Source of the DNA: G963678255 sp963678255
GTDB taxonomy: Bacteria; Cloacimonadota; Cloacimonadia; Cloacimonadales; WRIO01
Direction of reading: 5' to 3'
Length of the DNA: 64,000 nt
Assembly (NCBI GenBank): GCA_963678255.2
Contig: CAXXTW010000002.1
Location: forward strand, 682,001-746,000
The translations under genes and the position numbers were made by a program. Below the pieces are notes generated by a model. It had not been told where the DNA came from. It saw nothing but the letters and a program-made list of their open reading frames with translations, and did no database searches. Positions 43,642-52,078 of this stretch are shown piece by piece (the first letter of the stretch is position 1; each line of letters opens with the position of its first letter).

Positions 43642-44383
43642 TAATCATTTCCTCAAAAATATCTTTAAAATCAAAACAACCTTGTTTATCATGAAGCCAT
43701 TGACAAGCCATTAAAGCACCATGAGCAAGTCCTTCCCTATTACGAGCAGTATGAGTTAAAGAAATTGTATCCGCATCAGAATCAAAGCTAATCTCATGGG
43801 TTCCAGGAACAGAACCACCTCTTACACTGGCAAAATGAAACTCTACACTAAACGGTGCTCTGTCTAAGCATTCATAAACAGCTACATTTTTACGGTCTAT
43901 CTCTTTAACTATGATTTTTGACAGTTCTTTGGCAGTACCAGAAGGACTATCTACTTTATGTTTGTGATGTTTTTCTAAGCCAAAAACATCATATTGAGGA
44001 ATTTTATTAAAGCATTGAGCTGTAAAACGTGTAATCATATAAAACATGTTCATTCCAACAGAAAAATTACTTCCATACACGATACCTTGATTTTCAAGAC
44101 TGCATATTTTTTCAATTTCAGCTAAATTATCAAACCAGCCAGTAGTACCAATGACGATCTTTGAACCTGCTTTAAACACTAGTTTTATATTTTCAAAGGC
44201 TGATTCAGGAGCAGTAAAATCTACACAAATATCAGCCCCTTTTAGGTTTTCTTTATTAATTTCCAAATCATATTTTTCAATATATGAATCAATAATTGAG
44301 ACAACTTCTATATCATATTGTTCACTTAATTGATGGATTAACTTACCCATCTTACCATACCCAATAATGGCAAGTTTAATCAT
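43628..44383 (-). CDS. dapB: 4-hydroxy-tetrahydrodipicolinate reductase
   Basis: 251 residues. N-terminal nucleotide motif IIGYGKMGKLI, active-site region EKHHKHKVDSPSGTAKEL with the conserved His-His and Lys, and VRGGSVPGTHEI. It reduces hydroxytetrahydrodipicolinate with NAD(P)H in the diaminopimelate pathway. GGAGG lies before the ATG. The overlap with dapF indicates joint translation. Other dap genes are not in the window. Confidence 0.96.
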   Translation of the reverse strand: MIKLAIIGYGKMGKLIHQLSEQYDIEVVSIIDSYIEKYDLEINKENLKGADICVDFTAPESAFENIKLVFKAGSKIVIGTTGWFDNLAEIEKICSLENQGIVYGSNFSVGMNMFYMITRFTAQCFNKIPQYDVFGLEKHHKHKVDSPSGTAKELSKIIVKEIDRKNVAVYECLDRAPFSVEFHFASVRGGSVPGTHEISFDSDADTISLTHTARNREGLAHGALMACQWLHDKQGCFDFKDIFEEMINARV

Positions 44384-44395
44384 GTTTCCTCCAAC

Positions 44396-46135
44396 TTAAT
44401 TTCTTTCACCTAAGAAGAATTTAATTAAATCTTCACGTTTTAAAATTCTTAAAGCTTCAATCACATACTTTTTATTTTCAGGAATAAACCATTGAGCCAA
44501 AGCCTTTTGTAGTCTGATTTCTCTTCCTTTTGGAACAGGGATGGCCTTTCCAGTTTCAAAATCCATTTCAGTATAATACATAGTGGTACTAATAGATAAA
44601 GGTGTTGGGGTAAATTCTTGAATTTGTTTGACCTGAATGTTATGATTTTTGAGATAAACAGCCAATTGTAATCCATCTGCAAGAGTCGATCCGGGATGCC
44701 CAACGATTAAATATGGTAAAACATATTGTTTTAATTCATACTTATCAGATACTTTCACAAATTCATTACAAAACTGATCGTAAGTTTTAATACTAGGTTT
44801 ATACATTAATCTAAGGACATTCTCAGAAACATGTTCAGGTGCTAACTTCAAATGACCGCTGGTATATAATGAGGCTAAATCATGGATAAATTTCTTTTCT
44901 TCCAAAGCTAAATCAAAACGCACACCTGAAGAGATAAATATTCTTTTTACTCTAGGAATTTTTAGACAAGCTCTTAACAGGTTGTTATAAGGACTATGGT
45001 CAGTATTTAGTTTAGAACATATTTCTGGATATAAGCAGGAACGTCTTCGACAAGATTTTGAAAGATTTGCTTTGCAGTATAATTGGTACATATTAGCACT
45101 AGGTCCACCAATATCTGTTATAACACTCTTAAAATAGGGCTTTTCAGACAACAATTCCACTTCACGCATAATTGAAGCTTCAGAACGACTTTGAATAGTT
45201 TTACCCTGATGCAATCCGATTGCACAAAAATTACAACCTCCAAAACATCCACGATGAGCAGTAATAGAGAGATTGATTTGATCGTAAGCTGGTATGCTTT
45301 GTTTATATTTGGGATGTGGCTCTTTCATAAAAGGCAATTTATAAAGTGAGTCCATTTCTTCTGTACTTAAAGGTTCAGCAGGTGGATAATGTATAATCCA
45401 ACGATTTTGGTGAGGAAAGCACAGAGTTTTAAAAGCGAAGTTCTCATAAAACTGTTTCATTAACTGATGATATCCAGCTTTATCTTTTGACAATTCAAAA
45501 GAAGGCATTTTTAAACAGTTTTCAGGAATTTCCTTAGAAAAAATAACAGTTCCATCAATATCTTTTAAATCCTGATGATTCTTTAATCTTTCGGCAATTA
45601 CTTTTATGGCATTTTCACCCATTCCATAGACAATAATATCAGCTTTTGAATCAGCTAATATTGAGTTTTTTACCTGATCAGACCAATAATCATAATGGGG
45701 TATTCTTCTCAAGGAAGCTTCGATACCTCCTAATACAACTTTCACATCTTTAAAAGCTGTACGAATCAACTGAGTGTAAATTATATCCGCGCGATTGGGT
45801 CTCTTACCCGCTTCACCTCCAGGTGTATAAGCATCATCAGTTCGTATTTTTTTTTGAGCAGTGTAATGATTTATCATGGAGTCCATATTCCCAGAGCTTA
45901 CCCCAAAGAAAAGAGCAGGTCTTCCTAAACGCATGATGTCAGTAGGATCCTTAACATCTGGTTGATCCAGTATGCCTACACGATAGCCTAGGGACTCTAA
46001 AAAGCGTCCAATAAGGGCAGTTCCAAAACTTGGGTGATCGACATAAGCATCCCCAGTCACTAGAATTATATCCAGTTCATTCCAGCCTTTTTCAAGCATT
46101 TCTTTTTCAGTTGTCGGTAAAAAACTATTATTCAT
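44396..46135 (-). CDS. ygiQ: YgiQ-family radical SAM protein
   Basis: 579 residues. N-terminal region LDIILVTGDAYVDHPSFGTALIGR, then LGGIEASLRRIPHYDYWSD, and the cluster motif RGCFGGCNFCAIG binding [4Fe-4S]. The C-terminal VQEFTPTPLSIST-type block is also present (IQEFTPTPLSISTTMYYT). Reaction unknown for the family; length is near normal. It is the first gene of the leftward dap unit and stands directly left of the non-coding gap with the candidate dif site. Confidence 0.95.
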   Translation of the reverse strand: MNNSFLPTTEKEMLEKGWNELDIILVTGDAYVDHPSFGTALIGRFLESLGYRVGILDQPDVKDPTDIMRLGRPALFFGVSSGNMDSMINHYTAQKKIRTDDAYTPGGEAGKRPNRADIIYTQLIRTAFKDVKVVLGGIEASLRRIPHYDYWSDQVKNSILADSKADIIVYGMGENAIKVIAERLKNHQDLKDIDGTVIFSKEIPENCLKMPSFELSKDKAGYHQLMKQFYENFAFKTLCFPHQNRWIIHYPPAEPLSTEEMDSLYKLPFMKEPHPKYKQSIPAYDQINLSITAHRGCFGGCNFCAIGLHQGKTIQSRSEASIMREVELLSEKPYFKSVITDIGGPSANMYQLYCKANLSKSCRRRSCLYPEICSKLNTDHSPYNNLLRACLKIPRVKRIFISSGVRFDLALEEKKFIHDLASLYTSGHLKLAPEHVSENVLRLMYKPSIKTYDQFCNEFVKVSDKYELKQYVLPYLIVGHPGSTLADGLQLAVYLKNHNIQVKQIQEFTPTPLSISTTMYYTEMDFETGKAIPVPKGREIRLQKALAQWFIPENKKYVIEALRILKREDLIKFFLGERN

Positions 46136-46261
46136 TAAAATTTACTTCCCTTCATTAAAATGAAGTTATTTTATCAGACTTTTCCAGTCAAGATATTTTG
46201 TAAATCTCTTCAATACTATTTAGCTTGGATGTTTGAAAATAGAAAAGTATTGGCAATATTT

Positions 46262-46289
46262 AATTAACATGATTTGTATCATGATTATT
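46262..46289. other. dif: Candidate dif site (XerC/XerD recombination site)
   Basis: A 28-bp sequence with the 11-6-11 layout of dif: arm AATTAACATGA, centre TTTGTA, arm TCATGATTATT. The inner arms form the inverted repeat CATGA/TCATG across exactly six bases, as CATAA/TTATG do in E. coli dif, and TTAACAT of the XerD-side arm is identical. By eye 17 of 28 positions match the reverse complement of E. coli dif. It lies in the only non-coding gap at the point where + strand skew inverts. Known: dif resolves chromosome dimers near the terminus. Inferred: this site does so here. Confidence 0.55.
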
Positions 46290-46887
46290 GAATAAATACA
46301 TTAATACTAGCGATAGTTAACTTAAAAGATAGGGATTTCTATCATCAAAACATGTTTAGTGATGCATCTTACAGTGATCAAAAAAACATATATTAGCAAA
46401 AGAAAAAGAAGTGTATTGAAGCAATTATTCCCAGATTTTTTAGCCAAACTGAGGCTTGAAAAACAAGATATAGAAATCTTGACAAGATGTCTTATTATCA
46501 ATCATTAAAAACATTTTTTTTTACATGTTCAGAGTAACAAAAAGCAAGGTCTGGGAAAACAATATCTTACTATTTATTATATTATTAGGGAAAATCTGCT
46601 TTCTTGTGTTTAAAAAAAAATAGTAAATATTCGGGTTATTACTCATTTTGTGCTTGAGTTACTCCAAAATGTTTTTTTAGAATTATTCTTTTTTACTAAG
46701 TAGTCATTACTGAATATATAGAAAATTTAACTTTCATAATCAAAATTATTGTTTTTTATAAGAAAAATTGAATTTAATCTCATAATACATTTTATTGTTA
46801 TTTTTTTCCATAAATGGCTTTGCAATTGATCTTCCTATTCTAAAAAATCCTATCAAAAATTAATTTTCGAAAATAATATGAAAATAC

Positions 46888-46893
46888 TTGACA
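46888..46893 (+). promoter_or_regulatory. -35-like TTGACA upstream of gdhA
   Basis: TTGACA lies 57 bases before the gdhA ATG. The region 16-18 bases downstream is AT-rich (TAAAAATTATTA) but has no clear TATAAT. Confidence 0.4.
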
Positions 46894-46944
46894 ATAAAAC
46901 TTAGACTTTAAAAATTATTACAAAATCATAATTTGGAGGTCGCT

Positions 46945-48279
46945 ATGACAATGCACGAATTTTTAGATCGTGTAGCTGCAAAAAACCCAGGACAGCCAGA
47001 ATTTCTTCAAGCTGTTAAAGAAGTTGTTGAAACTGTATGGGAAGCTTATGAATCAAATCCTCGTTTCGTAAAAGCTAATATTTTAGAAAGAATCGTTGAA
47101 CCTGAACGTGCTATTATGTTCCGTGTTCCATGGGTTAATGATAAAGGTGAAGTACAGGTTAACCGTGGATACCGTGTACAGTTTAATAGTGCTATCGGAC
47201 CTTATAAAGGCGGACTTCGTTTCCATCCTAGCGTAAACTTATCTATTTTAAAATTCTTAGGTTTCGAACAGATATTTAAAAACAGTCTTACTACTCTCCC
47301 TATGGGTGGTGGTAAAGGTGGCGCTGATTTTGATGCTAAAGGTAAATCTGATGCTGAAATCATGCGGTTCTGTCAAGCTTTCATGACTGAATTATTCCGT
47401 CATATCGGCGCTGAAACTGATGTTCCTGCTGGTGATATCGGTGTTGGTGGTCGTGAAATCGGTTATATGTTTGGTATGTACAAAAAATTAGCTAATGAAT
47501 TTACTGGCGTTTTAACTGGTAAAGGTTTAAATTGGGGTGGTTCTTTAGTTCGCCCTGAAGCTACTGGTTTTGGTGTTACTTATTTTGCTGCTGAACAATT
47601 AAAATCAAAAGGCTTATCTTTTGAAGGAAAGACTGTTGCTGTTTCTGGTTTTGGTAATGTTGCTTGGGGTGCTTGTATTAAAGTAAATGAACTTGGTGGA
47701 AAAGTTGTTACTCTTTCTGGTCCTGATGGTTATATTTATGATCCTGCTGGAATCTCTGGTGACAAAATTGAATATTTACTTGAAATGCGCGCTTCAAATA
47801 ATGATAGAGTTAAAGATTATGCTGAAAAATTCGGCGTAGAATTCTTTGAAAACAGAAGACCTTGGGAAGTTAAAGTTGATGTTGCTCTTCCTTGCGCTAT
47901 TCAAAATGAACTTAACGAACAAGATGCAAAAACTCTTATAGCTAATGGCTGTATCTGTGTTGCTGAAGGTGCTAACATGCCTTGTACTCCTGAAGCTGTT
48001 GAAGTATTCCATGCAGCAAAAATCTTATTTGCTCCTGGTAAAGCTTCTAACGCTGGTGGTGTTGCTACTTCTGGTCTTGAAATGACACAAAATGCTATGC
48101 ATCTTGGTTGGACTGCTGAAGAAGTTGATGCTAAACTTCATAGTATCATGAAAAGCATTCACGAAGCTTGTGTTAAACATGGAACTGAAGCTGACGGTTT
48201 TGTTAACTATGTTAAAGGGGCTAATGTTGCCGGTTTCTTAAAAGTAGCTAATGCTATGGTTGATCAAGGTGTTATTTAA
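46945..48279 (+). CDS. gdhA: Glutamate dehydrogenase (NADP-specific type)
   Basis: 444 residues, the size of hexameric bacterial GDH. Motifs VQFNSAIGPYKGGLRFHPSVN, PMGGGKGGADFDAKGKS with the catalytic lysine, DVPAGDIGVGGREIG and GFGNVAWG for dinucleotide binding. It interconverts glutamate and 2-oxoglutarate plus ammonia; in an amino-acid fermenter the catabolic direction is plausible. The ATG at 46945 follows TTGGAGG. Codons such as GCT and GGT predominate strongly, suggesting high expression. Monocistronic, with a strong terminator. Confidence 0.96.
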   Translation: MTMHEFLDRVAAKNPGQPEFLQAVKEVVETVWEAYESNPRFVKANILERIVEPERAIMFRVPWVNDKGEVQVNRGYRVQFNSAIGPYKGGLRFHPSVNLSILKFLGFEQIFKNSLTTLPMGGGKGGADFDAKGKSDAEIMRFCQAFMTELFRHIGAETDVPAGDIGVGGREIGYMFGMYKKLANEFTGVLTGKGLNWGGSLVRPEATGFGVTYFAAEQLKSKGLSFEGKTVAVSGFGNVAWGACIKVNELGGKVVTLSGPDGYIYDPAGISGDKIEYLLEMRASNNDRVKDYAEKFGVEFFENRRPWEVKVDVALPCAIQNELNEQDAKTLIANGCICVAEGANMPCTPEAVEVFHAAKILFAPGKASNAGGVATSGLEMTQNAMHLGWTAEEVDAKLHSIMKSIHEACVKHGTEADGFVNYVKGANVAGFLKVANAMVDQGVI

Positions 48280-48296
48280 TCACGTATAAATACATT

Positions 48297-48328
48297 AAAG
48301 ACTGTCACTAAGTGACAGTCTTTTTTTT
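48297..48328 (+). terminator. Intrinsic terminator of gdhA
   Basis: AAAGACTGTCAC pairs with GTGACAGTCTTT around a three-base loop and is followed by a run of T. It lies 17 bases past the gdhA stop. Confidence 0.9.
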
Positions 48329-48342
48329 AATGGGAGTTGTAT

Positions 48343-48921
48343 ATGTCTTATATTATTAATAATTTTAAACTGATTATCCAATCTGCTCAAGATTTTCTTA
48401 ATGAAAAAGAAAATTTAAATATGATTGAAAATATCTCCTTTGAAATTGCAGAAACATTCAAGAATACTGGAAAAATACTTATCTGTGGTAATGGTGGTAG
48501 TAATTGTGATGCTATTCATTTTGCTGAAGAGTTTACTGGAAGATTTCGTAAGAATAGGCCTGCTTTACCTGCAATTTCACTCTCTGATTCTTCTCATATC
48601 ACCTGTGTAGGTAATGATTTCGGTTTTAATGATATCTTCTCTCGTGGTGTTGAAGCTTTTGGATTAGAAAATGATTTCTTTATTGGGATTTCTACCAGTG
48701 GAAATTCTGAAAACATTATCAAAGCTGTTCAATCTGCTAAAAATCAAAAACTTAAAACCTTTGCATTACTTGGTAAAAACGGCGGAGCTCTTAAAGGTAT
48801 GTGCGATTTTGAACTGATCATTCCTGGCGAAACTTCTGATAGGATTCAAGAAATCCATATGTTAATCCTACACACCATAATTGAAGGTGTCGAAAGAATT
48901 CTCTTTGAAAATCTATACTAA
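48343..48921 (+). CDS. gmhA: Phosphoheptose isomerase (sedoheptulose 7-phosphate isomerase)
   Basis: 192 residues. SIS-domain motifs ILICGNGGSNCDAIHFAEEF, and GISTSGNSENIIKAVQSAK, followed by HMLILHTIIEGVE. It makes D-glycero-D-manno-heptose 7-phosphate for the lipopolysaccharide inner core. The ATG at 48343 has GGGAG six bases upstream; the frame also opens with a TTG two codons before. Followed by a NUDIX gene after 12 bases. The heptose assignment over DiaA-like SIS proteins rests on overall resemblance. Confidence 0.9.
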   Translation: MSYIINNFKLIIQSAQDFLNEKENLNMIENISFEIAETFKNTGKILICGNGGSNCDAIHFAEEFTGRFRKNRPALPAISLSDSSHITCVGNDFGFNDIFSRGVEAFGLENDFFIGISTSGNSENIIKAVQSAKNQKLKTFALLGKNGGALKGMCDFELIIPGETSDRIQEIHMLILHTIIEGVERILFENLY

Positions 48922-48933
48922 ATTGGATTATTT

Positions 48934-49395
48934 ATGAAACTGGCAACTCTTTGTTATATTCGAAATGATGTTCAAACGCTTATGCTATATAGAAATAAAA
49001 AAGAAAACGATATACATGAAGGTAAGTGGAATGGTTTAGGTGGAAAGTTCGAAAAAGGTGAAAGCCCTGAAGAGTGTGTGATCAGAGAAGTATTAGAAGA
49101 AAGTGGATTATCTATTAAAAACCCTCAACTACATGGTTTTATTACTTTCCCAAGTTTCGATAACAAAGATGATTGGTATGTCTTTATCTATACTGCAAAT
49201 GAATATTTTGGAGAATTGATTGATTCCAATGAAGGTCATCTTGAATGGATTGATAATGATAAAGTTATTGATCTACCTTTATGGGAAGGCGATTTTATCT
49301 TTCTTAAATGGCTAAATGAAAATAATGGATTTTTTTCTGCTAAATTTATCTATTCTGATGGTGAACTTGATGATTATTCAGTTGTTTTTCATTAA
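48934..49395 (+). CDS. NUDIX hydrolase, MutT/8-oxo-dGTP diphosphatase type
   Basis: 153 residues. A full Nudix box, GX5EX7REUXEEXGU, is present: it begins at GGKFEKGE and ends in REVLEESGL. The preceding WNGLGG is typical of the 8-oxo-dGTP pyrophosphatase subgroup. It probably cleans the nucleotide pool. No strong RBS (TTGGATTATTT); coupled to gmhA. It converges with the DUF4911 gene with a 17-base gap and no obvious terminator. Confidence 0.88.
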   Translation: MKLATLCYIRNDVQTLMLYRNKKENDIHEGKWNGLGGKFEKGESPEECVIREVLEESGLSIKNPQLHGFITFPSFDNKDDWYVFIYTANEYFGELIDSNEGHLEWIDNDKVIDLPLWEGDFIFLKWLNENNGFFSAKFIYSDGELDDYSVVFH

Positions 49396-49412
49396 ATCTA
49401 TTACTTGTTATT

Positions 49413-49610
49413 TTACAATCGCTTTATATCTTCTAAAAATAATTCAAATTTTTCTGTAAATGCTTTTATAACCTCTACTGAAAATATATTTTCTTTTTTA
49501 TCAATCGTTGTATAATAACTCCATCCTTCCAAAGATTCTAGAAGATACCCCAGAATTATTAAATCCCGGGGTTGTACTATCATTTTGTAATGAACTGATG
49601 CATCAGGCAT
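49413..49610 (-). CDS. Small DUF4911-like protein
   Basis: 65 residues from the ATG at 49610, beginning MPDASVHYKMIVQPRDLIILGYLLE. The pattern (a ligand-sized alpha/beta unit with QPRDLIILGYLLESLEGW) resembles DUF4911. The ATG overlaps the lon stop by eight bases (ATGCCTGA), which suggests translational coupling with lon; a start ten codons further upstream (49640) is possible. Function unknown. Confidence 0.6.
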   Translation of the reverse strand: MPDASVHYKMIVQPRDLIILGYLLESLEGWSYYTTIDKKENIFSVEVIKAFTEKFELFLEDIKRL

Positions 49611-52068
49611 CTTTTCTTTTTTTACTATTTGTATTTCCATCTTTTTCTTTTTCTTTTTTTACTTTAGATTTCGCATTCACTAAAGGTTCAATTGCAATTG
49701 CTAAAACATCATCAATAGTTTCTGCAAAAATAAATTCTATATTTTCTTTTATCTCATCTTTGACTTCTGTCCATACTGCATAATTCTGTTTAGGTATAAT
49801 GACCTTATTTACGCCTGAACGTTTAGCTGCCATCAATTTCTCAGTTAATCCTCCAATTGCCAATACGCGCCCAGTTAAAGTAATTTCTCCAGTCATTGCA
49901 ACATTATGAAATACTTTTCTATCTGATAAAAGTGAAATAAGTGCTGTTGCCATGGATACTCCTGCTGATGGACCATCTTTGGGTACTGCTCCTTCTGGAA
50001 CATGAATATGTATATCTGTTTTTTTGTAAAAATCAGGATCTATTCCTAGCTCTTCTGCATGATTACGAGCATAACTATAAGCTGCTTTAGCTGATTCCTG
50101 CATCACTTGACCAATATGCCCGGTAATTACGATCTTGCCACTTCCCTTAAATTTTAAAGCTTCAATAGTTAATATTTCTCCTCCCACTTGTGTCCAGGCT
50201 AAACCTACTACAACGCCTATTCCGTCTTTTTGTGGGATTTCGCTATCAACAAATGGAGCTGCTCCTAAGTAATCTTCAACCTTCTTTTGATCAATTGTTA
50301 CTTTGTCTTTTATCTTACCATCGACATACTCTTTTGTAAGCTTTCTCAAAATTGTTCCAATTTTTCTCTCTAATTCTCTAACTCCTGATTCTCTGGTGTA
50401 TTTTCGAATTATTTCCTGTATTACTTTTCCATCTATATTTATCTTTATTCTATCTTCTAAAGTTAATTCATTAACTTTCTTTTTTAACAAATGTCTCAAA
50501 GCTATTTCTCTTTTTTCGATCTCGGTATAACCAGGTATTGAAATGATCTCCATACGATCTAATAATGGACGAGGAATAGAAGATGTTGAATTTGCTGTTG
50601 TAATAAACATAACACTTGATAAATCAAAACCAAAATCTAAATAATGATCTCTAAATGACTTGTTTTGTTCTGGGTCTAATACCTCTAATAGAGCTGAAGC
50701 TGGGTCTCCTCTAAAATCTGAACTCAATTTATCTATCTCATCCATCATTATTAACGGATTCCGTGTTCCTGCCTTCTTCATGCTTTGAATAACTACGCCA
50801 GGTATAGCTCCTATGTAAGTTCTTCTATGACCTCTGATTTCTGCTTCGTCACGAACTCCACCCAGTGATAAACGTATAAATTCTCTACCTAATGCTTCTG
50901 CTATGGATTTTCCTAAGGATGTTTTTCCTACCCCTGGAGGTCCTACAAAGCATAATATCTGACCTTTAATCTTGTCGCTGATCTTCATTATGGCTAAATA
51001 TTCTAGTATTCTTTCTTTTACTTTCTCCAATCCATAATGATCTCGATCTAGTATCTCTTGTGAATTATTTAAATCAATATCCTTAAACTCTGCAGGTTGC
51101 CAAGGTAAATCAAGAATCCAATTTAAATAATGAAAAACAACAAAATATTCCGGCATATGAGGCGATAATCGACTAAGTTTTTTAAATTCTTCTTCTGCTT
51201 TTTTTCTCGCTTCATCACTCAAATTAGCCTGAACAATTCTACTTTTCAGATCACTTAAATCATCTGCTTCTGATTCTCCCATCCCTAATTCTCGATGAAT
51301 TATCTTTAACTGCTCATTTAAAAAATATTCTTTTTGTGATTTTGCTATATGTATTTTTACTTTTTGTTCTAAATCATTCTGCAATTTTAATACTTCTATT
51401 TCTTGAAAAATTATTTCTATAAGCTTTTTAAATGCAATATTTATATCTTCTATCTCTAAAAGTATCTGCTTTTGAACTAGAGGGATCTCTAAATTTGCTA
51501 ATGTAAAATAATATAACTCTTGAGCATTCTTTATCTCTGACACACCTTTGAACATGTCTGTTGGTAAATTCTTGTTTAACTTTACATACTCTTTAAAATA
51601 TTTATGAAATGTCTTTATGATACTCTTAAATTCTATGGTGGTATCATCCTCTATCTCATAACAAATATCTAATTTTGCTGTATAAAAATTTCCAGTTTTA
51701 TTGTAACGAAGCACCTTAGCTTTGTATTCTCCCTGTAATATTATTCGCATGGTTCCATCTGGTAATTTAAACATCTGGGTAATGCTACAAATACATCCAT
51801 AACGATATAAATCATTGGCTGCTGGATATTTATCCAATTGAGCATTCTTTTTTTGAGTTACTGAGAATATTTTGTTATTATTCTCAGCTATTGCTTTCTG
51901 TACGGCTTCTATACTTCCCTTTCTGCCTACTATTATGGGAAATATTATATATGGAACCATGATCTGATCCCTTAAAGGTATTATTGGTAAATCCTCTAAT
52001 TTTAATTCATCAAAATCTAATTCTTCTAATTCTTCTGTATTTATCTTAAACTCGTCTTTCTTAGACAT
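49603..52068 (-). CDS. lon: ATP-dependent protease La (LonA)
   Basis: 821 residues. N-terminal substrate-binding LAN domain (LPIIPLRDQIMVPYIIFPIIVGR), AAA+ ATPase with Walker A GPPGVGKT and DEIDKLSSDFRGDPASALLE, and the protease domain with the nucleophile serine in PKDGPSAGVSMAT and a catalytic lysine further on. A lysine-rich C-terminal tail (KVKKEKEKDGNTNSKKRKDA) extends past the usual end. It degrades misfolded and regulatory proteins in the cytoplasm. RBS GGAGG. It follows the SPASM protein gene by ten bases, on the other side of its start. Confidence 0.97.
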   Translation of the reverse strand: MSKKDEFKINTEELEELDFDELKLEDLPIIPLRDQIMVPYIIFPIIVGRKGSIEAVQKAIAENNNKIFSVTQKKNAQLDKYPAANDLYRYGCICSITQMFKLPDGTMRIILQGEYKAKVLRYNKTGNFYTAKLDICYEIEDDTTIEFKSIIKTFHKYFKEYVKLNKNLPTDMFKGVSEIKNAQELYYFTLANLEIPLVQKQILLEIEDINIAFKKLIEIIFQEIEVLKLQNDLEQKVKIHIAKSQKEYFLNEQLKIIHRELGMGESEADDLSDLKSRIVQANLSDEARKKAEEEFKKLSRLSPHMPEYFVVFHYLNWILDLPWQPAEFKDIDLNNSQEILDRDHYGLEKVKERILEYLAIMKISDKIKGQILCFVGPPGVGKTSLGKSIAEALGREFIRLSLGGVRDEAEIRGHRRTYIGAIPGVVIQSMKKAGTRNPLIMMDEIDKLSSDFRGDPASALLEVLDPEQNKSFRDHYLDFGFDLSSVMFITTANSTSSIPRPLLDRMEIISIPGYTEIEKREIALRHLLKKKVNELTLEDRIKINIDGKVIQEIIRKYTRESGVRELERKIGTILRKLTKEYVDGKIKDKVTIDQKKVEDYLGAAPFVDSEIPQKDGIGVVVGLAWTQVGGEILTIEALKFKGSGKIVITGHIGQVMQESAKAAYSYARNHAEELGIDPDFYKKTDIHIHVPEGAVPKDGPSAGVSMATALISLLSDRKVFHNVAMTGEITLTGRVLAIGGLTEKLMAAKRSGVNKVIIPKQNYAVWTEVKDEIKENIEFIFAETIDDVLAIAIEPLVNAKSKVKKEKEKDGNTNSKKRKDA

Positions 52069-52078
52069 TCTTCCTCCA

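Larger units (their letters stand above)
46136..46944. other. 0.8 kb divergent non-coding gap at the strand-skew switch
   Basis: The gap separates leftward ygiQ from rightward gdhA. No gene with an RBS was found; one 48-codon frame at 46362-46508 was considered and not accepted. No DnaA box (TTATCCACA type) was seen. It contains the candidate dif site (46262-46289) and the TTGACA element of gdhA. Confidence 0.65.

Noticed and set aside
46362..46508. 48-codon open frame with protein-like composition in the terminus gap
   Set aside because: No RBS, no recognised family and no neighbouring partner frame; possibly a remnant, but support is too weak.
46136..46944. Replication origin at the skew switch
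   Set aside because: No DnaA boxes and no dnaA, dnaN or gyrB nearby; the direction of the GC skew change (G-rich to C-rich along the + strand) is that of a terminus under the usual leading-strand rule.
49508..49783. + strand frame overlapping the lon 3' end and the DUF4911 gene
   Set aside because: Low-complexity Phe/Ser-rich translation caused by the lysine-rich lon tail on the other strand.
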